IMG/VR virus record: IMGVR_UViG_3300036761_003285
Location: 1 to 58,224 of that record
DNA length: 58,224 bases
Reading direction: 5' to 3' (one strand)
From: a virus
Positions within the stretch are counted from its first letter, which is position 1. Every line of letters begins with the position of its first letter. The notes under the pieces were generated by a model. The model was not told the DNA's origin and made no database searches. It saw only the letters and a list, made by a program, of their open reading frames with translations. Position numbers and translations under genes: made by a program. Positions 17,927-26,108 of the stretch are shown in pieces.

Positions 17927-18585
17927 AGCAAGGTGTTCTAGTTGGTTGTTCGAGAGAGCAAGAGGACTTGCTCGAATGGTGGTGGGGGTGCTACAGTAAG
18001 CACAATACCCTTCCAGTCTGTTTTGTCACTTACGAGTTTGATCTAAAGGACAGTCTTCGTTTGTTGGAAAGAGGCGAAGTGGTTCAAAGTAACGAACCTT
18101 TCTCCAAAGGGACATTCAGGAAGGTGACAGCATTTAGTTTGTCGCCATTTGATGTTAATCTCTGGCTGGATCTTGACTGTGAAGTTCGAGGCGATCTCAG
18201 TCCGATTTTCTCGCTCTTTTCCTCGGGTTGTGTTTTCTGCCCCCGGGGCCCTCGCAAGTGCGGAACAAATGATCCATATGGTTGGTTCAAGATGTGTAAC
18301 TCCGGGTCATGGGTGAGAGATACTGGTCTCATTCTTGCTGATCGAGACGGTCGTTTGTATCGAAAGTGGTTTGCTGATGTGCAAGCTTTCAGCCATATGT
18401 ATCACGGTGAAAACGAGACGCTTGTGGTTGTTGCTGACCGTGAAGGACTTCCGATTGGCGAGGTTTCAGATCAGATGTTTCAATCGTGTCATCTTAATGT
18501 ATACCCGAATCCACTCGTGTTCCACTGGATCGGAGGCCGCGGGAAGTATCTACTCAGAGAGAGGATCGCCCGTGAAAGACTTTGA
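17923..18585 (+). CDS. GT8-like glycosyltransferase, single domain
   Basis: 220 residues from ATG 17923, overlapping the previous stop as ATGA; the open frame extends to 17704, but that part is antisense-like noise inside the preceding gene. It is a paralogue of the two GT8-like domains upstream: LLEWWWGCYSKHNTLPVCFV (17-36) and LDLDCEVRGDLSP with DxD at 83-85. The middle contains FCPRGPRKCG. Tandem duplication of one domain is the simplest origin. Acceptor unknown. Confidence 0.75.
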   Translation: MKQGVLVGCSREQEDLLEWWWGCYSKHNTLPVCFVTYEFDLKDSLRLLERGEVVQSNEPFSKGTFRKVTAFSLSPFDVNLWLDLDCEVRGDLSPIFSLFSSGCVFCPRGPRKCGTNDPYGWFKMCNSGSWVRDTGLILADRDGRLYRKWFADVQAFSHMYHGENETLVVVADREGLPIGEVSDQMFQSCHLNVYPNPLVFHWIGGRGKYLLRERIARERL

Positions 18586-20962
18586 AGTTATTAACCCTAT
18601 TATTACTGGGAAACAAGAGCTGAGCTACCGAACAGGGCAAGGGAAGTATTATCACTTCAACGTGAGGGGTGATACTTTTGCTCTTGATGTGAACTCACTG
18701 ATGTTAATTCGAGGCCTGAAAGAGAATCTACCTCCTCCAAGTGACGAAGTTTCTCAGTTTCCATTCTGTCCTAATCGCAATGTGCTGGCACTTCTATTCT
18801 GTCTTACTCATCAGTGCAATCTGAAGTGCAAGTATTGTTACGTTGATCGGTTGTATTCATCTAACGATCGGATGACTCCCGAGATTGCCGCTACAGCGTT
18901 GACAACCTTGGTCAATCCTGATGCTGTGAGAAAGCAGGGGCTTCGGATCAGCTTTTTCGGAGGAGAGGCACTACTTGAATTCGAACTTCTCAAGCAGATT
19001 GTCTCGCTAGTCAGAACAGCTTTCCCGTCCCCCTGCCCTGTGCAGTTCAGTCTCACGACGAACGGGACGTTGTTGACTAAACCGATTGCTAAGTTCTTGG
19101 TTGAGCATAGCTTTTCAGTGATACTCTCGTTGGATGGCCCTCGTGAGCTCCACAATGAGACACGAATCTCTAGAGGAGGAGCGGGCTCCTTTGATGTTGC
19201 TCTTGAAGGACTCACTTTGTTGAACGAAGTAGCTCTGAAGAAGATTACTCTGAGAGCAACTTTCTTTCCCGAAAATCCTCGAATCATGGAGCGATTGGTG
19301 TTCTTGAATGCACTTTGTGATCAGGGCTTGGCTGCGAATGTCTCAATTGAACCTTCGATCTTGACTGAAAGTGAATGTGCCGCACAAGAGATTGATCAGT
19401 TTCAGGACAAGATCAACGCGGCAAGACTCGAGGCTGAGTACGCTGAGGCTACTGATTGGCTCCTCGGGCGATTGCGGCAGAAGAAGCCTGCGCGTTTCCA
19501 CAATATCATGCTCTATGCTGAGCGATTACTCTATCGTCGAAAGTACTGCAGTGATTGCGGAGCTGGCGTTGGGTATATCTCCATAGGACCAACAGGGAAG
19601 ATCTTTGCCTGCCACAGAGAGACCAACAGCTTGATCGGTGATCTCTCTCAGGGAGGGATAGACGAAGCACTAAGAGCACAGTGGGTAGACAATCGCTACT
19701 ATGTCAACAAAGAGTGTCGGCGGTGTGATCTTCGAAACGTTTGCGGAGGAACTTGCCGAGAGCATTCGCTTGGATCAATGGGTGATATCTTTGATGTTGA
19801 TCCGGTTCGTTGTACTTTCAAGCGACTGTGGATCCACTCAGCTGTGTATCTGATCTCCGAGCTTCCATCTGCTGATCGGACAAGTCTGATTCTGCAGAAG
19901 AAGCCACAGAAGGTCGAACTTCCTGATTCAAAGAAGGAGCGGTTCAACCTTGTTCGGGAAGCTGGCGGGTTTGGTGATATCATCTCCATTGGAGGTGCTG
20001 CTGTTCAGATCAAGAAGGAGTTCCCGAACTCGGAGATTTGCTTGTACTTGCCTGATGATTTCGTTGATGTTGCGAAGCATCTTCGTGAAATCGACCAAGT
20101 AGTAGGTCTTGGTTCTGTTGAGACACTATCTAAGCAACGTCGTGTTCGAGGCGAGAAGTTTGATTCTGGAAAGTACACATACCTTTCGAAAGTGGCTAAC
20201 CGGGGCTTAGTTGTTGATCTCTGGTGTCCTGCAGTCAAGTACGAGCAGCAAGAGAAGGATCGCATTCAGCACACACGTTCGCAGATCTTTGCAAGTGTGA
20301 TATGTAAGGAAGACTCACATGCGATTCCTCGTTGGTTCTCAACTCCTGCAGAACGTGTAAAAGCAAGTAGCTATCTGAACAAGGCATTTGGAGATCCTAG
20401 TGATACTGGACCAACAATCGCCCTGGCTGCAAGAGGCACAAAGGCGGAGAAGAATATTTCAGAGCACCATTTGCAGGATCTGCTTACTTGGTTGATCTCT
20501 AAGAACAGCAATGTTGTGTGGATGGATTGTTTGGATCCCTCTGTCATTCTACACGGGTTTGCCAACAACAAGATAGTTTGGCCGAATGTATCATTCTGTG
20601 AATCCGTAGCAATTCTCGAGCAGTGTGATCTTCTCATTTCTGTTGATACTGGAATCTTTCATGCTGGTGTGGCTGCTCGAGTTCCTACTGTTGGTGTGTT
20701 TGGGATGACAGATGGGAACCCTTATATTGGATTCTACCCCTTGACGTACGTCGTACAGAATGAAGTGCCCCATGAAGGCATTTGCACGATACCTTGCAAT
20801 TCATCTTCGGAAAAAGGACACATTGTAGGTTGTAGTCTGGCATGCGCGCGGATGCAGAACTTGTCGTTTGATGAGTTGAAGCTGGCTGTTCTTTCGGCAA
20901 TGAAGACGGCATCAGCTCCTCAGTTTCAGGAGTACCGGTTGCGCCTATTTGATGAGAAATGA
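18572..20962 (+). CDS. Radical SAM/SPASM enzyme fused to GT9-type glycosyltransferase
   Basis: 796 residues from GTG 18572, chosen because AGAGAGG lies just upstream and the longer frame is noise within the previous gene. Residues about 70-300: radical SAM domain with CNLKCKYC (C82, C86, C89), FFGGEALLE (128-136), TTNGTLL and LSLDGP (186-190). Residues 326-414: SPASM Cys set (CSDCG, CHRE, CRRC, CGGTC, C414) for auxiliary Fe-S clusters. Residues about 455-796: GT9/heptosyltransferase-like domain with GGFGDIISIGG (465-475) and SVDTGIFHAGVAARVPTVGVFG (split: SVDTGIFHAG at 690-699). SPASM enzymes usually modify peptides. Fusion with a glycosyltransferase is rare to my knowledge. Confidence 0.85.
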   Translation: MKDFEVINPIITGKQELSYRTGQGKYYHFNVRGDTFALDVNSLMLIRGLKENLPPPSDEVSQFPFCPNRNVLALLFCLTHQCNLKCKYCYVDRLYSSNDRMTPEIAATALTTLVNPDAVRKQGLRISFFGGEALLEFELLKQIVSLVRTAFPSPCPVQFSLTTNGTLLTKPIAKFLVEHSFSVILSLDGPRELHNETRISRGGAGSFDVALEGLTLLNEVALKKITLRATFFPENPRIMERLVFLNALCDQGLAANVSIEPSILTESECAAQEIDQFQDKINAARLEAEYAEATDWLLGRLRQKKPARFHNIMLYAERLLYRRKYCSDCGAGVGYISIGPTGKIFACHRETNSLIGDLSQGGIDEALRAQWVDNRYYVNKECRRCDLRNVCGGTCREHSLGSMGDIFDVDPVRCTFKRLWIHSAVYLISELPSADRTSLILQKKPQKVELPDSKKERFNLVREAGGFGDIISIGGAAVQIKKEFPNSEICLYLPDDFVDVAKHLREIDQVVGLGSVETLSKQRRVRGEKFDSGKYTYLSKVANRGLVVDLWCPAVKYEQQEKDRIQHTRSQIFASVICKEDSHAIPRWFSTPAERVKASSYLNKAFGDPSDTGPTIALAARGTKAEKNISEHHLQDLLTWLISKNSNVVWMDCLDPSVILHGFANNKIVWPNVSFCESVAILEQCDLLISVDTGIFHAGVAARVPTVGVFGMTDGNPYIGFYPLTYVVQNEVPHEGICTIPCNSSSEKGHIVGCSLACARMQNLSFDELKLAVLSAMKTASAPQFQEYRLRLFDEK

Positions 20963-21798
20963 AAACGATTGACGTTGCTGTTTTCGTGAGGGACAGATAC
21001 GAGCATCTCGTGTTCTGTACTTCCTGGTTGAAGAACAGCAAGGAGTGCCCCGGAGTCGTGTTTAATCGGGTTGCCTATGACGACAGTAGTGCTGATTCAA
21101 GGGTTGGCGAGTTTCTTGGGGGTTCATATGACAAAGTAGAGTCGGTGCCGAGAGAAGTCACTGCTGTTGATCCTGAGCAGCGAATCGGATGGGCGCGGAG
21201 ATTGGCAGTACAGAACTTCCTGAAAAAGTCGATTGCAAACTTTCTGCTGCTTCTCGATAGTGATATCATCGTCACAAAAGAAACAATTGCAGAAGCTGTA
21301 AGAGATTACGAGGCGCTTAATGATTGGGTTGAGGTCGGAGGAGGTACCCTCTACGCCATCAGTCATACAACCGGGCAGATTCATGCGAACGGGAAACACT
21401 TCTCGAAGGTGGCTCTTACAGGTGATGCCCATATGCTGTTCAAGAGAGAGCATCTTGAGCGCATTGGAAACCACTTCAGTACGAAGCCAAAAGGATTTGC
21501 TGACAACCAGATTCAAGCGATTCGTGATCAAGGTAAGGTCTACTTTACTCGTATCAGTCCTCCTTATCAAGTGCAACACATTGGGTTCGGTGAGGGCGTA
21601 TCACTTGTCTACAAGCAGGAGAAGTTCAAACCCTCGTGGACAATGCGACCGTACTGGACCCATGAATCTAATCGAAGGATTCTTCAGGTGGAGAACTTTG
21701 ACGTATTACACTACATCAATTGCATCAATGCTGTGGGCGGCATCAGCGCACCTGAGGAGTACACGAAAACCAAAGGAATAGCCAATGAACACAAGTGA
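20959..21798 (+). CDS. GT2-like glycosyltransferase
   Basis: 279 residues, ATG 20959 overlapping the previous stop. It has a GT-A layout: AVFVRDRYEHLVFCTSWL at the N-terminus in place of the usual family-2 start, AYDDSS (nucleotide contact region), and LLLLDSDIIV with DSD at 100-102 for metal/UDP-sugar binding. GGGTLYAISH and a histidine near residue 213 follow, consistent with an inverting enzyme. It ends the cluster of sugar enzymes behind the fibre genes. The acceptor is unknown. Confidence 0.75.
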   Translation: MKTIDVAVFVRDRYEHLVFCTSWLKNSKECPGVVFNRVAYDDSSADSRVGEFLGGSYDKVESVPREVTAVDPEQRIGWARRLAVQNFLKKSIANFLLLLDSDIIVTKETIAEAVRDYEALNDWVEVGGGTLYAISHTTGQIHANGKHFSKVALTGDAHMLFKREHLERIGNHFSTKPKGFADNQIQAIRDQGKVYFTRISPPYQVQHIGFGEGVSLVYKQEKFKPSWTMRPYWTHESNRRILQVENFDVLHYINCINAVGGISAPEEYTKTKGIANEHK

Positions 21799-22231
21799 TG
21801 TGGTACGGAAAGAACTTCGGGGTGAAGTTGTCTTCACACAGGTTTCTGCCTTCGGTGAGCGCCGTTTAGTACAGACAAATCTAGTTGTTAACAACGCCTA
21901 CAGGCAGCTTGCATATCTTCTTGGGTATACAAGCCTTGCCTGTGTCAATCGCATGCGATTCGGAACCAGTGGGACCGCGCCGGCAATGGGAGATCTCAAC
22001 GTCGTTCCCGTACCGGCTGTTGGTTTTCTCGTTACCACTAACACCTTTCCTAGTGCCACAAGTGTGAAGTTCACAGCGAGTTGGGGCCCGGCAGAATCAT
22101 CCCCGGCGTCCTTTCAAGAGGTGGGCCTTTTCTCCTCTGACGGCATACTGGTTGCACGAGTTGTGTTTTCTCCAATGATGAAGTCTGTCGGGTGGACCTG
22201 GACGATCGAATGGACGCTGGCATACGTATGA
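21785..22231 (+). CDS. Small appendage/tail fibre protein
   Basis: 148 residues, overlapping the previous gene by 14 bases. Beta-rich, with RMRFGTSGTAPA near residue 57 and SFQEVGLFSSDGILVARVVF near 108, then WTWTIEWTL. This pattern is common in small phage tail and fibre-tip proteins. It is paralogous to the next gene (shared order MxFGTG/S, EVGL/EAGL, VxRxVF, W-T/N-W-T). Likely a virion surface component. Confidence 0.65.
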   Translation: MNTSDVVRKELRGEVVFTQVSAFGERRLVQTNLVVNNAYRQLAYLLGYTSLACVNRMRFGTSGTAPAMGDLNVVPVPAVGFLVTTNTFPSATSVKFTASWGPAESSPASFQEVGLFSSDGILVARVVFSPMMKSVGWTWTIEWTLAYV

Positions 22232-22238
22232 GGTGAAT

Positions 22239-22673
22239 ATGAAAGGCAGATTGGTCGTTTCTGAGCACAACCTGAAAACAGGGAAGCGTCGAGTGGTTGT
22301 TGACGTACAGAACATGATTCTGAACAACATGTACGAGCAGTTCATCAAGTTGTTCGGATGTGCGGGGAATGAGGCTTACTTGGCCAAGATGATCTTTGGG
22401 ACGGGGAACGATGCCCCTGATCCTACTCAGAGCTTTCTCAGTCGTCCCATCACTCCTGCAAAGAATGTGATTTGCACTGTTGATCCAGTCAACTATTCGG
22501 TGCTGGCTACTGCATCACTGCTATCTGATGAGGGAAATGGCTTTCCGATTTCCGAAGCTGGCCTGCTGACCTACGACAACGTTCTGGTCACTCGAGCGGT
22601 TTTCGATACTAGGATGAAGACTTCAGATTTTGTATTCAATTTCAACTGGACGGTCTATACCAAGGCACCGTAG
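22239..22673 (+). CDS. Small appendage/tail fibre protein, paralogue
   Basis: 144 residues from ATG 22239, eight bases after the previous stop (AGGTG site; GTG 22233 also possible). Shares FGTGNDAPDP, SEAGLLTYDNVLVTRAVF and FNFNWTVY with the preceding protein, so the pair is a tandem duplication. It closes the structural and glycosylation transcription block; a 188-base gap follows. Confidence 0.65.
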   Translation: MKGRLVVSEHNLKTGKRRVVVDVQNMILNNMYEQFIKLFGCAGNEAYLAKMIFGTGNDAPDPTQSFLSRPITPAKNVICTVDPVNYSVLATASLLSDEGNGFPISEAGLLTYDNVLVTRAVFDTRMKTSDFVFNFNWTVYTKAP

Positions 22674-22797
22674 GAACGGCGGGGACTTACAGCTGAACCG
22701 CACATGCTTCTTCGTATTTCTGAAAGATTTTTTTAGGATGAATTGAGGAGGCCCAGTTCTCTAGGCTCAACCCCAAAAGAAAGTTTTGGGTTGGCTA
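22674..22797 (+). other. Gap after structural block, with hairpin
   Basis: Non-coding. It holds a T-run at about 22727-22733 (gatttttttagg) with no clear stem before it, and a hairpin at 22768-22793: CAACCCCAAAA, loop GAAAG, TTTTGGGTTG, ten pairs with one bulged C. No T-run follows this stem, so it may be an RNA-stability or weak termination element rather than a classic terminator. Confidence 0.5.
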
Positions 22798-22826
22798 TTG
22801 CCGTTTCATGCGAGATACTATATAAT
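22798..22826 (+). promoter_or_regulatory. Sigma70-type promoter
   Basis: TTGCCG at 22798-22803 and a perfect TATAAT at 22821-22826 with a 17-base spacer, 36 bases ahead of the ATG at 22862 and its AGGAGG ribosome site (22851-22856). Four of six bases match the -35 consensus. Probably used by host RNA polymerase early in infection. Confidence 0.75.
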
Positions 22827-22861
22827 GTATACAAGGAACAACAAAGTCACAGGAGGCAGTC

Positions 22862-23440
22862 ATGAAAGTCTACACTACTGAGGCAGAACTGGAGAAATAC
22901 ATACTCGAGAAGAAGTGGATTGCAGAGAGTGAAGCAAACCGGTTCTGGAGACGCTTCTTCGTTAAGACCGGAACCGTCGATCACGACGACATTCTTCAGG
23001 AAGCCTACAAGGCGCTGCACATCTCCTTGCAGTACTTCAACAAGTCTGCATCTGTGTTTGAGGCTTTGGATCCATATCTGAGGCTTGGCATTCGCGGTGA
23101 GTTGACCAACTGGGTGAACAAGACGAAGCGTCAGTTTGATCTCACCTACGATGATCCTTCCATCATCGAGAATATTCCTGAGGACATCCAAGACCTGATG
23201 CCAACGATGGAAGACATCGAGATCCTCTCGCCGCTGAGTCCGGGGGCGATGGGTTTTCTGAAGTGCATCTTCACGCCGAGCGATGAACTCAAGGCTCGGA
23301 TCAAGGCGAAGCTCACATCGGGCCGGCCTTACGCAAAACACATCCTCCCAACCATCCTTGAGTGGATGGGGATCACCTACGAGCAGTACTACGAGATTCA
23401 GAAGGAACTCCAAGAGAAGTGCTTGTACGAGCCAGCTTGA
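22862..23440 (+). CDS. RNA polymerase sigma factor-like protein
   Basis: 192 residues. Residues about 38-90 match sigma region 2: VDHDDILQEAYKALHISLQ then FNKSASVFEALDPYLRLGIR and GELTNWVNK, as in sigma proteins that bind RNA polymerase and the -10 element. The C-terminal part (ILEWMGITYEQYYEIQKELQ) could be a diverged region 4. It is the first gene behind the strongest promoter in the window, as expected of a regulator switching transcription to phage middle or late genes. A second sigma-like gene lies at 35842. Confidence 0.65.
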   Translation: MKVYTTEAELEKYILEKKWIAESEANRFWRRFFVKTGTVDHDDILQEAYKALHISLQYFNKSASVFEALDPYLRLGIRGELTNWVNKTKRQFDLTYDDPSIIENIPEDIQDLMPTMEDIEILSPLSPGAMGFLKCIFTPSDELKARIKAKLTSGRPYAKHILPTILEWMGITYEQYYEIQKELQEKCLYEPA

Positions 23441-23492
23441 AGCTCTGAATTCGTGACCGAAAGTTGTAATACATACAGGCGGAGGTACAGTC

Positions 23493-24380
23493 ATGAAGGT
23501 CACAGGAGTAGTAGGAACAACCAGAGGAAGCGCTCATTTTGGAATCAAGCCTTATCCTGTTGTGGTTGAGAGACCGCTGTGTGCAGCGGACAGGACAATC
23601 ATTCATATTGTCGTTTACACTGACTTCAAGGCTATCGGTGAGTCGGAATTTGAGGTTGATAAAACGGCGAGGTATCATTTCAGTCCTCTGGTAGTTTCTC
23701 TTACACCTCAACTTGAGCAGTTGTATACGTCCTTGGGTGGAGATATTGAAGTGCTCAAGCGCCAGTTCTTGGCAGAAGAAGAGGCAAGAGCAAGTGAACG
23801 TGAGAGGTTGATAAGGAGACGGCGGATGAAAGGCGAATCAACATGCCCCGGATTCGAGAAGGCATACGATCCTGACGTCATCGAGTGCAAGGAATGCAAG
23901 ACGTTCTTCCCCACCGAGTTTGAAGCTTGTAGGCGAGCCTGCATGAAGCAGGCCGAAGGTGAAGGCGGTAAGAGCATGACAGACAAGGAGGCACAGAATA
24001 TGTCACCCGCAACCGCCCAGACAACGCAGCAGCCCGCCGCGGCACCGGCCCCGGTGGCACCGCCCGCAGCTCCTCAGGTCCCGAAGGAGCCGAAGGTGAC
24101 GGTGGAGAAGAAGACCGGGAAGTACGAGGGGTTCCGCGAGGGCAGCAATGCCGATGCCCTGCAGAAGTTCTTGATGGGCAAGGGCAAGGCTACCGTCGAG
24201 GAGTGCGCGACGTACCTCGTCGGAGTGTCGAAGAAGCCCCTGGACCTCAAGAAGGCCACCGAGACGGTGAAGGCCTATCTGTGGGAGTGGAAGAAGGGCG
24301 AGTGGGCCGGCGTGAAGCGGCCGTTCCCTTTCACCGTGAAGGTCGACGGAGCGAACGTCGAATACACGAAGAAGGCCTGA
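23493..24380 (+). CDS. Hypothetical zinc-ribbon protein with Ala/Pro-rich linker
   Basis: 295 residues, AGGCGGAGG site before ATG 23493. Residues 1-100 are a beta-rich domain; a basic helix (ERERLIRRRRMKG) follows; residues about 118-150 hold CPGF...CKECKTFFP...CRRAC, a probable zinc site. An Ala/Pro/Gln linker (about 178-205) leads to a lysine-rich C-terminal domain (GFREGSNADALQKFLMGKGK...) that looks like a winged-helix fold. The GC content of the last third is clearly higher than that of neighbours. It ends just before an intrinsic terminator. Function unknown. Confidence 0.65.
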   Translation: MKVTGVVGTTRGSAHFGIKPYPVVVERPLCAADRTIIHIVVYTDFKAIGESEFEVDKTARYHFSPLVVSLTPQLEQLYTSLGGDIEVLKRQFLAEEEARASERERLIRRRRMKGESTCPGFEKAYDPDVIECKECKTFFPTEFEACRRACMKQAEGEGGKSMTDKEAQNMSPATAQTTQQPAAAPAPVAPPAAPQVPKEPKVTVEKKTGKYEGFREGSNADALQKFLMGKGKATVEECATYLVGVSKKPLDLKKATETVKAYLWEWKKGEWAGVKRPFPFTVKVDGANVEYTKKA

Positions 24381-24401
24381 CCCCGGCGACGAAGGTCTTG
24401 G

Positions 24402-24437
24402 AGTAGAGGGCTGGCTGTCCGGCCCTCTACTCTTTTC
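24402..24437 (+). terminator. Intrinsic terminator
   Basis: Perfect 10-bp stem AGTAGAGGGC (24402-24411) with GCCCTCTACT (24422-24431), loop of ten bases, followed by CTTTTC. It closes the 22862-24380 transcription unit 22 bases past the last stop codon. Confidence 0.85.
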
Positions 24438-24453
24438 ATGAAAGGCCAATCAG

Positions 24454-25122
24454 ATGGATTCAAAGTTTGATGGTGTAATCATTGTCAGCGGGGGTTTGGA
24501 TTCTACAACTCTTCTGTATCATCTTGTCAAGCAGAATCTCAAGATCACGGCACTCAGTTTCGACTACGGTCAGCGTCACTCAAGAGAACTCGTTTGTGCC
24601 TGCTGGCAGTGTGACTCCCTGAAGGTTCCTCACAAGATCATTGATCTCGGTAACATCAAGCAGCTTCTTCAGGGCAGTTCTCTCACTAGTCCTGAGATTG
24701 TCACACCTGAGGGGCACTACGCGCAGGAGAACATGAAGTTGACGGTTGTTCCAAACAGGAACATGATCATGTTATCCTTAGCGATCGCCTGTGCAATCTC
24801 TCTCAAGGCACCCAAGGTGTGGTATGGCGCTCACGCCGGAGATCACGCAATCTACCCAGATTGCCGCCCGGCGTTTGTCAAGGCCATGCAGAGGACGGCT
24901 GATCTTTGTGACTGGAATCCTGTTGACATCGAAGCTCCCTTTCTGGGAATCGACAAGGCTGGGATTGTTTCGATAGGTCTCGAGCTGGGTGTGAGGTACG
25001 ACCAGACCTGGACCTGCTACAGTGGCAGGGAGAAAGCCTGTGGGAAGTGTGGTTCTTGCAGTGAGCGGCTCGAAGCGTTTGAGAAGAACCATTTGAAGGA
25101 TCCACTTGAGTATGAGCATTGA
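24454..25122 (+). CDS. queC: 7-cyano-7-deazaguanine (preQ0) synthase QueC
   Basis: 222 residues, the usual QueC length. It has the ATP-pyrophosphatase motif SGGLDS (12-17), FDYGQRH (36-42), and the C-terminal zinc site CYSGREKACGKCGSC with C188, C196, C199 and C202. QueC converts 7-carboxy-7-deazaguanine to preQ0 with ATP and ammonia. It starts a deazaguanine group with folE, queF and dpdA downstream. The end overlaps folE by 17 bases. Such genes in phages serve DNA modification. Confidence 0.95.
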   Translation: MDSKFDGVIIVSGGLDSTTLLYHLVKQNLKITALSFDYGQRHSRELVCACWQCDSLKVPHKIIDLGNIKQLLQGSSLTSPEIVTPEGHYAQENMKLTVVPNRNMIMLSLAIACAISLKAPKVWYGAHAGDHAIYPDCRPAFVKAMQRTADLCDWNPVDIEAPFLGIDKAGIVSIGLELGVRYDQTWTCYSGREKACGKCGSCSERLEAFEKNHLKDPLEYEH

Positions 25123-25669
25123 CCAGAAGAAGCTCGAGCAGGCGACTCTGTTGTTCCTGGAAGGACTTGGTCTTGATACAGAAGATCAGCACTTCAAGAA
25201 CACTCCGGCTCGAGTGGCTCGTGCGTGGAAGCAAGACTTCGGTGCTGGTTACGAGATGGATCCCGAGAAGGTCCTCACAGTGACCTTCTCGGATGACTAT
25301 GATGAGATGATCGTTGTGAAGGACATTCCCGTCCTGAGTTACTGCGCGCATCATGTGGTGCCTTTCTTTGGCAAGGCCAAGGTGGGTTACGTACCAAACA
25401 ACCGGCGTATCACCGGGCTCTCCAAGTTGGCGCGCATTGTCGATGTCTTTGCTAAGAGGCTTCAGGTCCAGGAGAGATTGACCCGGCAGGTTGCCAGTGC
25501 CATCAATGATATTCTCAAACCCAAAGGGGTTGGTGTAGTGATTTCAGCGAGTCACATGTGCATGAGTCACAGAGGTGTTCGTGCGGTGGGGAGTGAGACT
25601 GTCACGAGCTGCCTCATAGGGTGCATGAGAGATGAGCCAGAAACGCGAGCTGAGTTCCTCCAGTTCTAA
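25106..25669 (+). CDS. folE: GTP cyclohydrolase I FolE
   Basis: 187 residues, close to the normal length of FolE. Zinc and catalytic residues are visible: SYCAHHVVPFFG (C80, H82, H83), GLSKLARIVDVFAKRLQVQE (104-123) and SASHMCMSHRG (C152). It makes 7,8-dihydroneopterin triphosphate from GTP, the first step to 7-deazaguanines. The start is either ATG 25106 or ATG 25112. It overlaps the next gene by 38 bases. Confidence 0.95.
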   Translation: MSMSIDQKKLEQATLLFLEGLGLDTEDQHFKNTPARVARAWKQDFGAGYEMDPEKVLTVTFSDDYDEMIVVKDIPVLSYCAHHVVPFFGKAKVGYVPNNRRITGLSKLARIVDVFAKRLQVQERLTRQVASAINDILKPKGVGVVISASHMCMSHRGVRAVGSETVTSCLIGCMRDEPETRAEFLQF

Positions 25670-26108
25670 GCCCGAGGTAGTAAAGCGTTATTTGTGTTGG
25701 GATGAGTACTACGGGCTTGTTGTGGATCTTGCCGAGATGATTCTTCAACACGCACCTGGAACAAAGCCGATCTACCTGATTGGTATCCCTCGAGCAGGGG
25801 GGCTGCTCGCTCTTCTCATGACTTACCTTCATGACCGGTTTTTCATGTTTGATCAAGGTGCAGTGATTGACCCAAAAAGAGCACACATCTTCGTTGTCGA
25901 TGACATCCTCGATACGGGCACCACACGAAAGGCCTACGGAACCTTATATCCCTGGGCAGTATTGATTGACAAATCGCCAATCACGAAGATTCCGCCTGCA
26001 GATCTCGCTGCCGACACATTGACCCATAGGCAGTGGGTTGTATTTCCTTATGAGGTGGATAATAGCAAATCAGAGAATATCAGCAGAAAGGCGCGCGGGT
26101 ATGATTAG
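25632..26108 (+). CDS. Phosphoribosyltransferase-family protein
   Basis: 158 residues. IFVVDDILDTGTT (86-98) is the PRPP-binding loop of type I phosphoribosyltransferases; IGIPRAGG (50-57) is the upstream pyrophosphate-loop strand; QWVVFPYE (134-141) is the conserved end strand seen in purine PRTases. Substrate unknown. It is embedded between folE and queF with overlaps on both sides, so a purine or 7-deazapurine related role is possible, but that is inference from location. Confidence 0.8.
   Translation: MSQKRELSSSSSKPEVVKRYLCWDEYYGLVVDLAEMILQHAPGTKPIYLIGIPRAGGLLALLMTYLHDRFFMFDQGAVIDPKRAHIFVVDDILDTGTTRKAYGTLYPWAVLIDKSPITKIPPADLAADTLTHRQWVVFPYEVDNSKSENISRKARGYD

Noticed and set aside
18335-18571. 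N-terminal extension of the radical SAM gene
   Set aside because: Overlaps the GT8-like gene out of frame, has no domain character, and the GTG at 18572 has a good ribosome site.
22847-23503. 218-codon minus-strand open frame
   Set aside because: Covers the sigma-like gene, which has a promoter, ribosome site and recognisable motifs; the antisense reading has none.
24003-24449. Leucine-rich minus-strand open frame
   Set aside because: Shadow of the high-GC end of the 23493 gene and of the terminator; repetitive Leu/Gly/Arg composition only.
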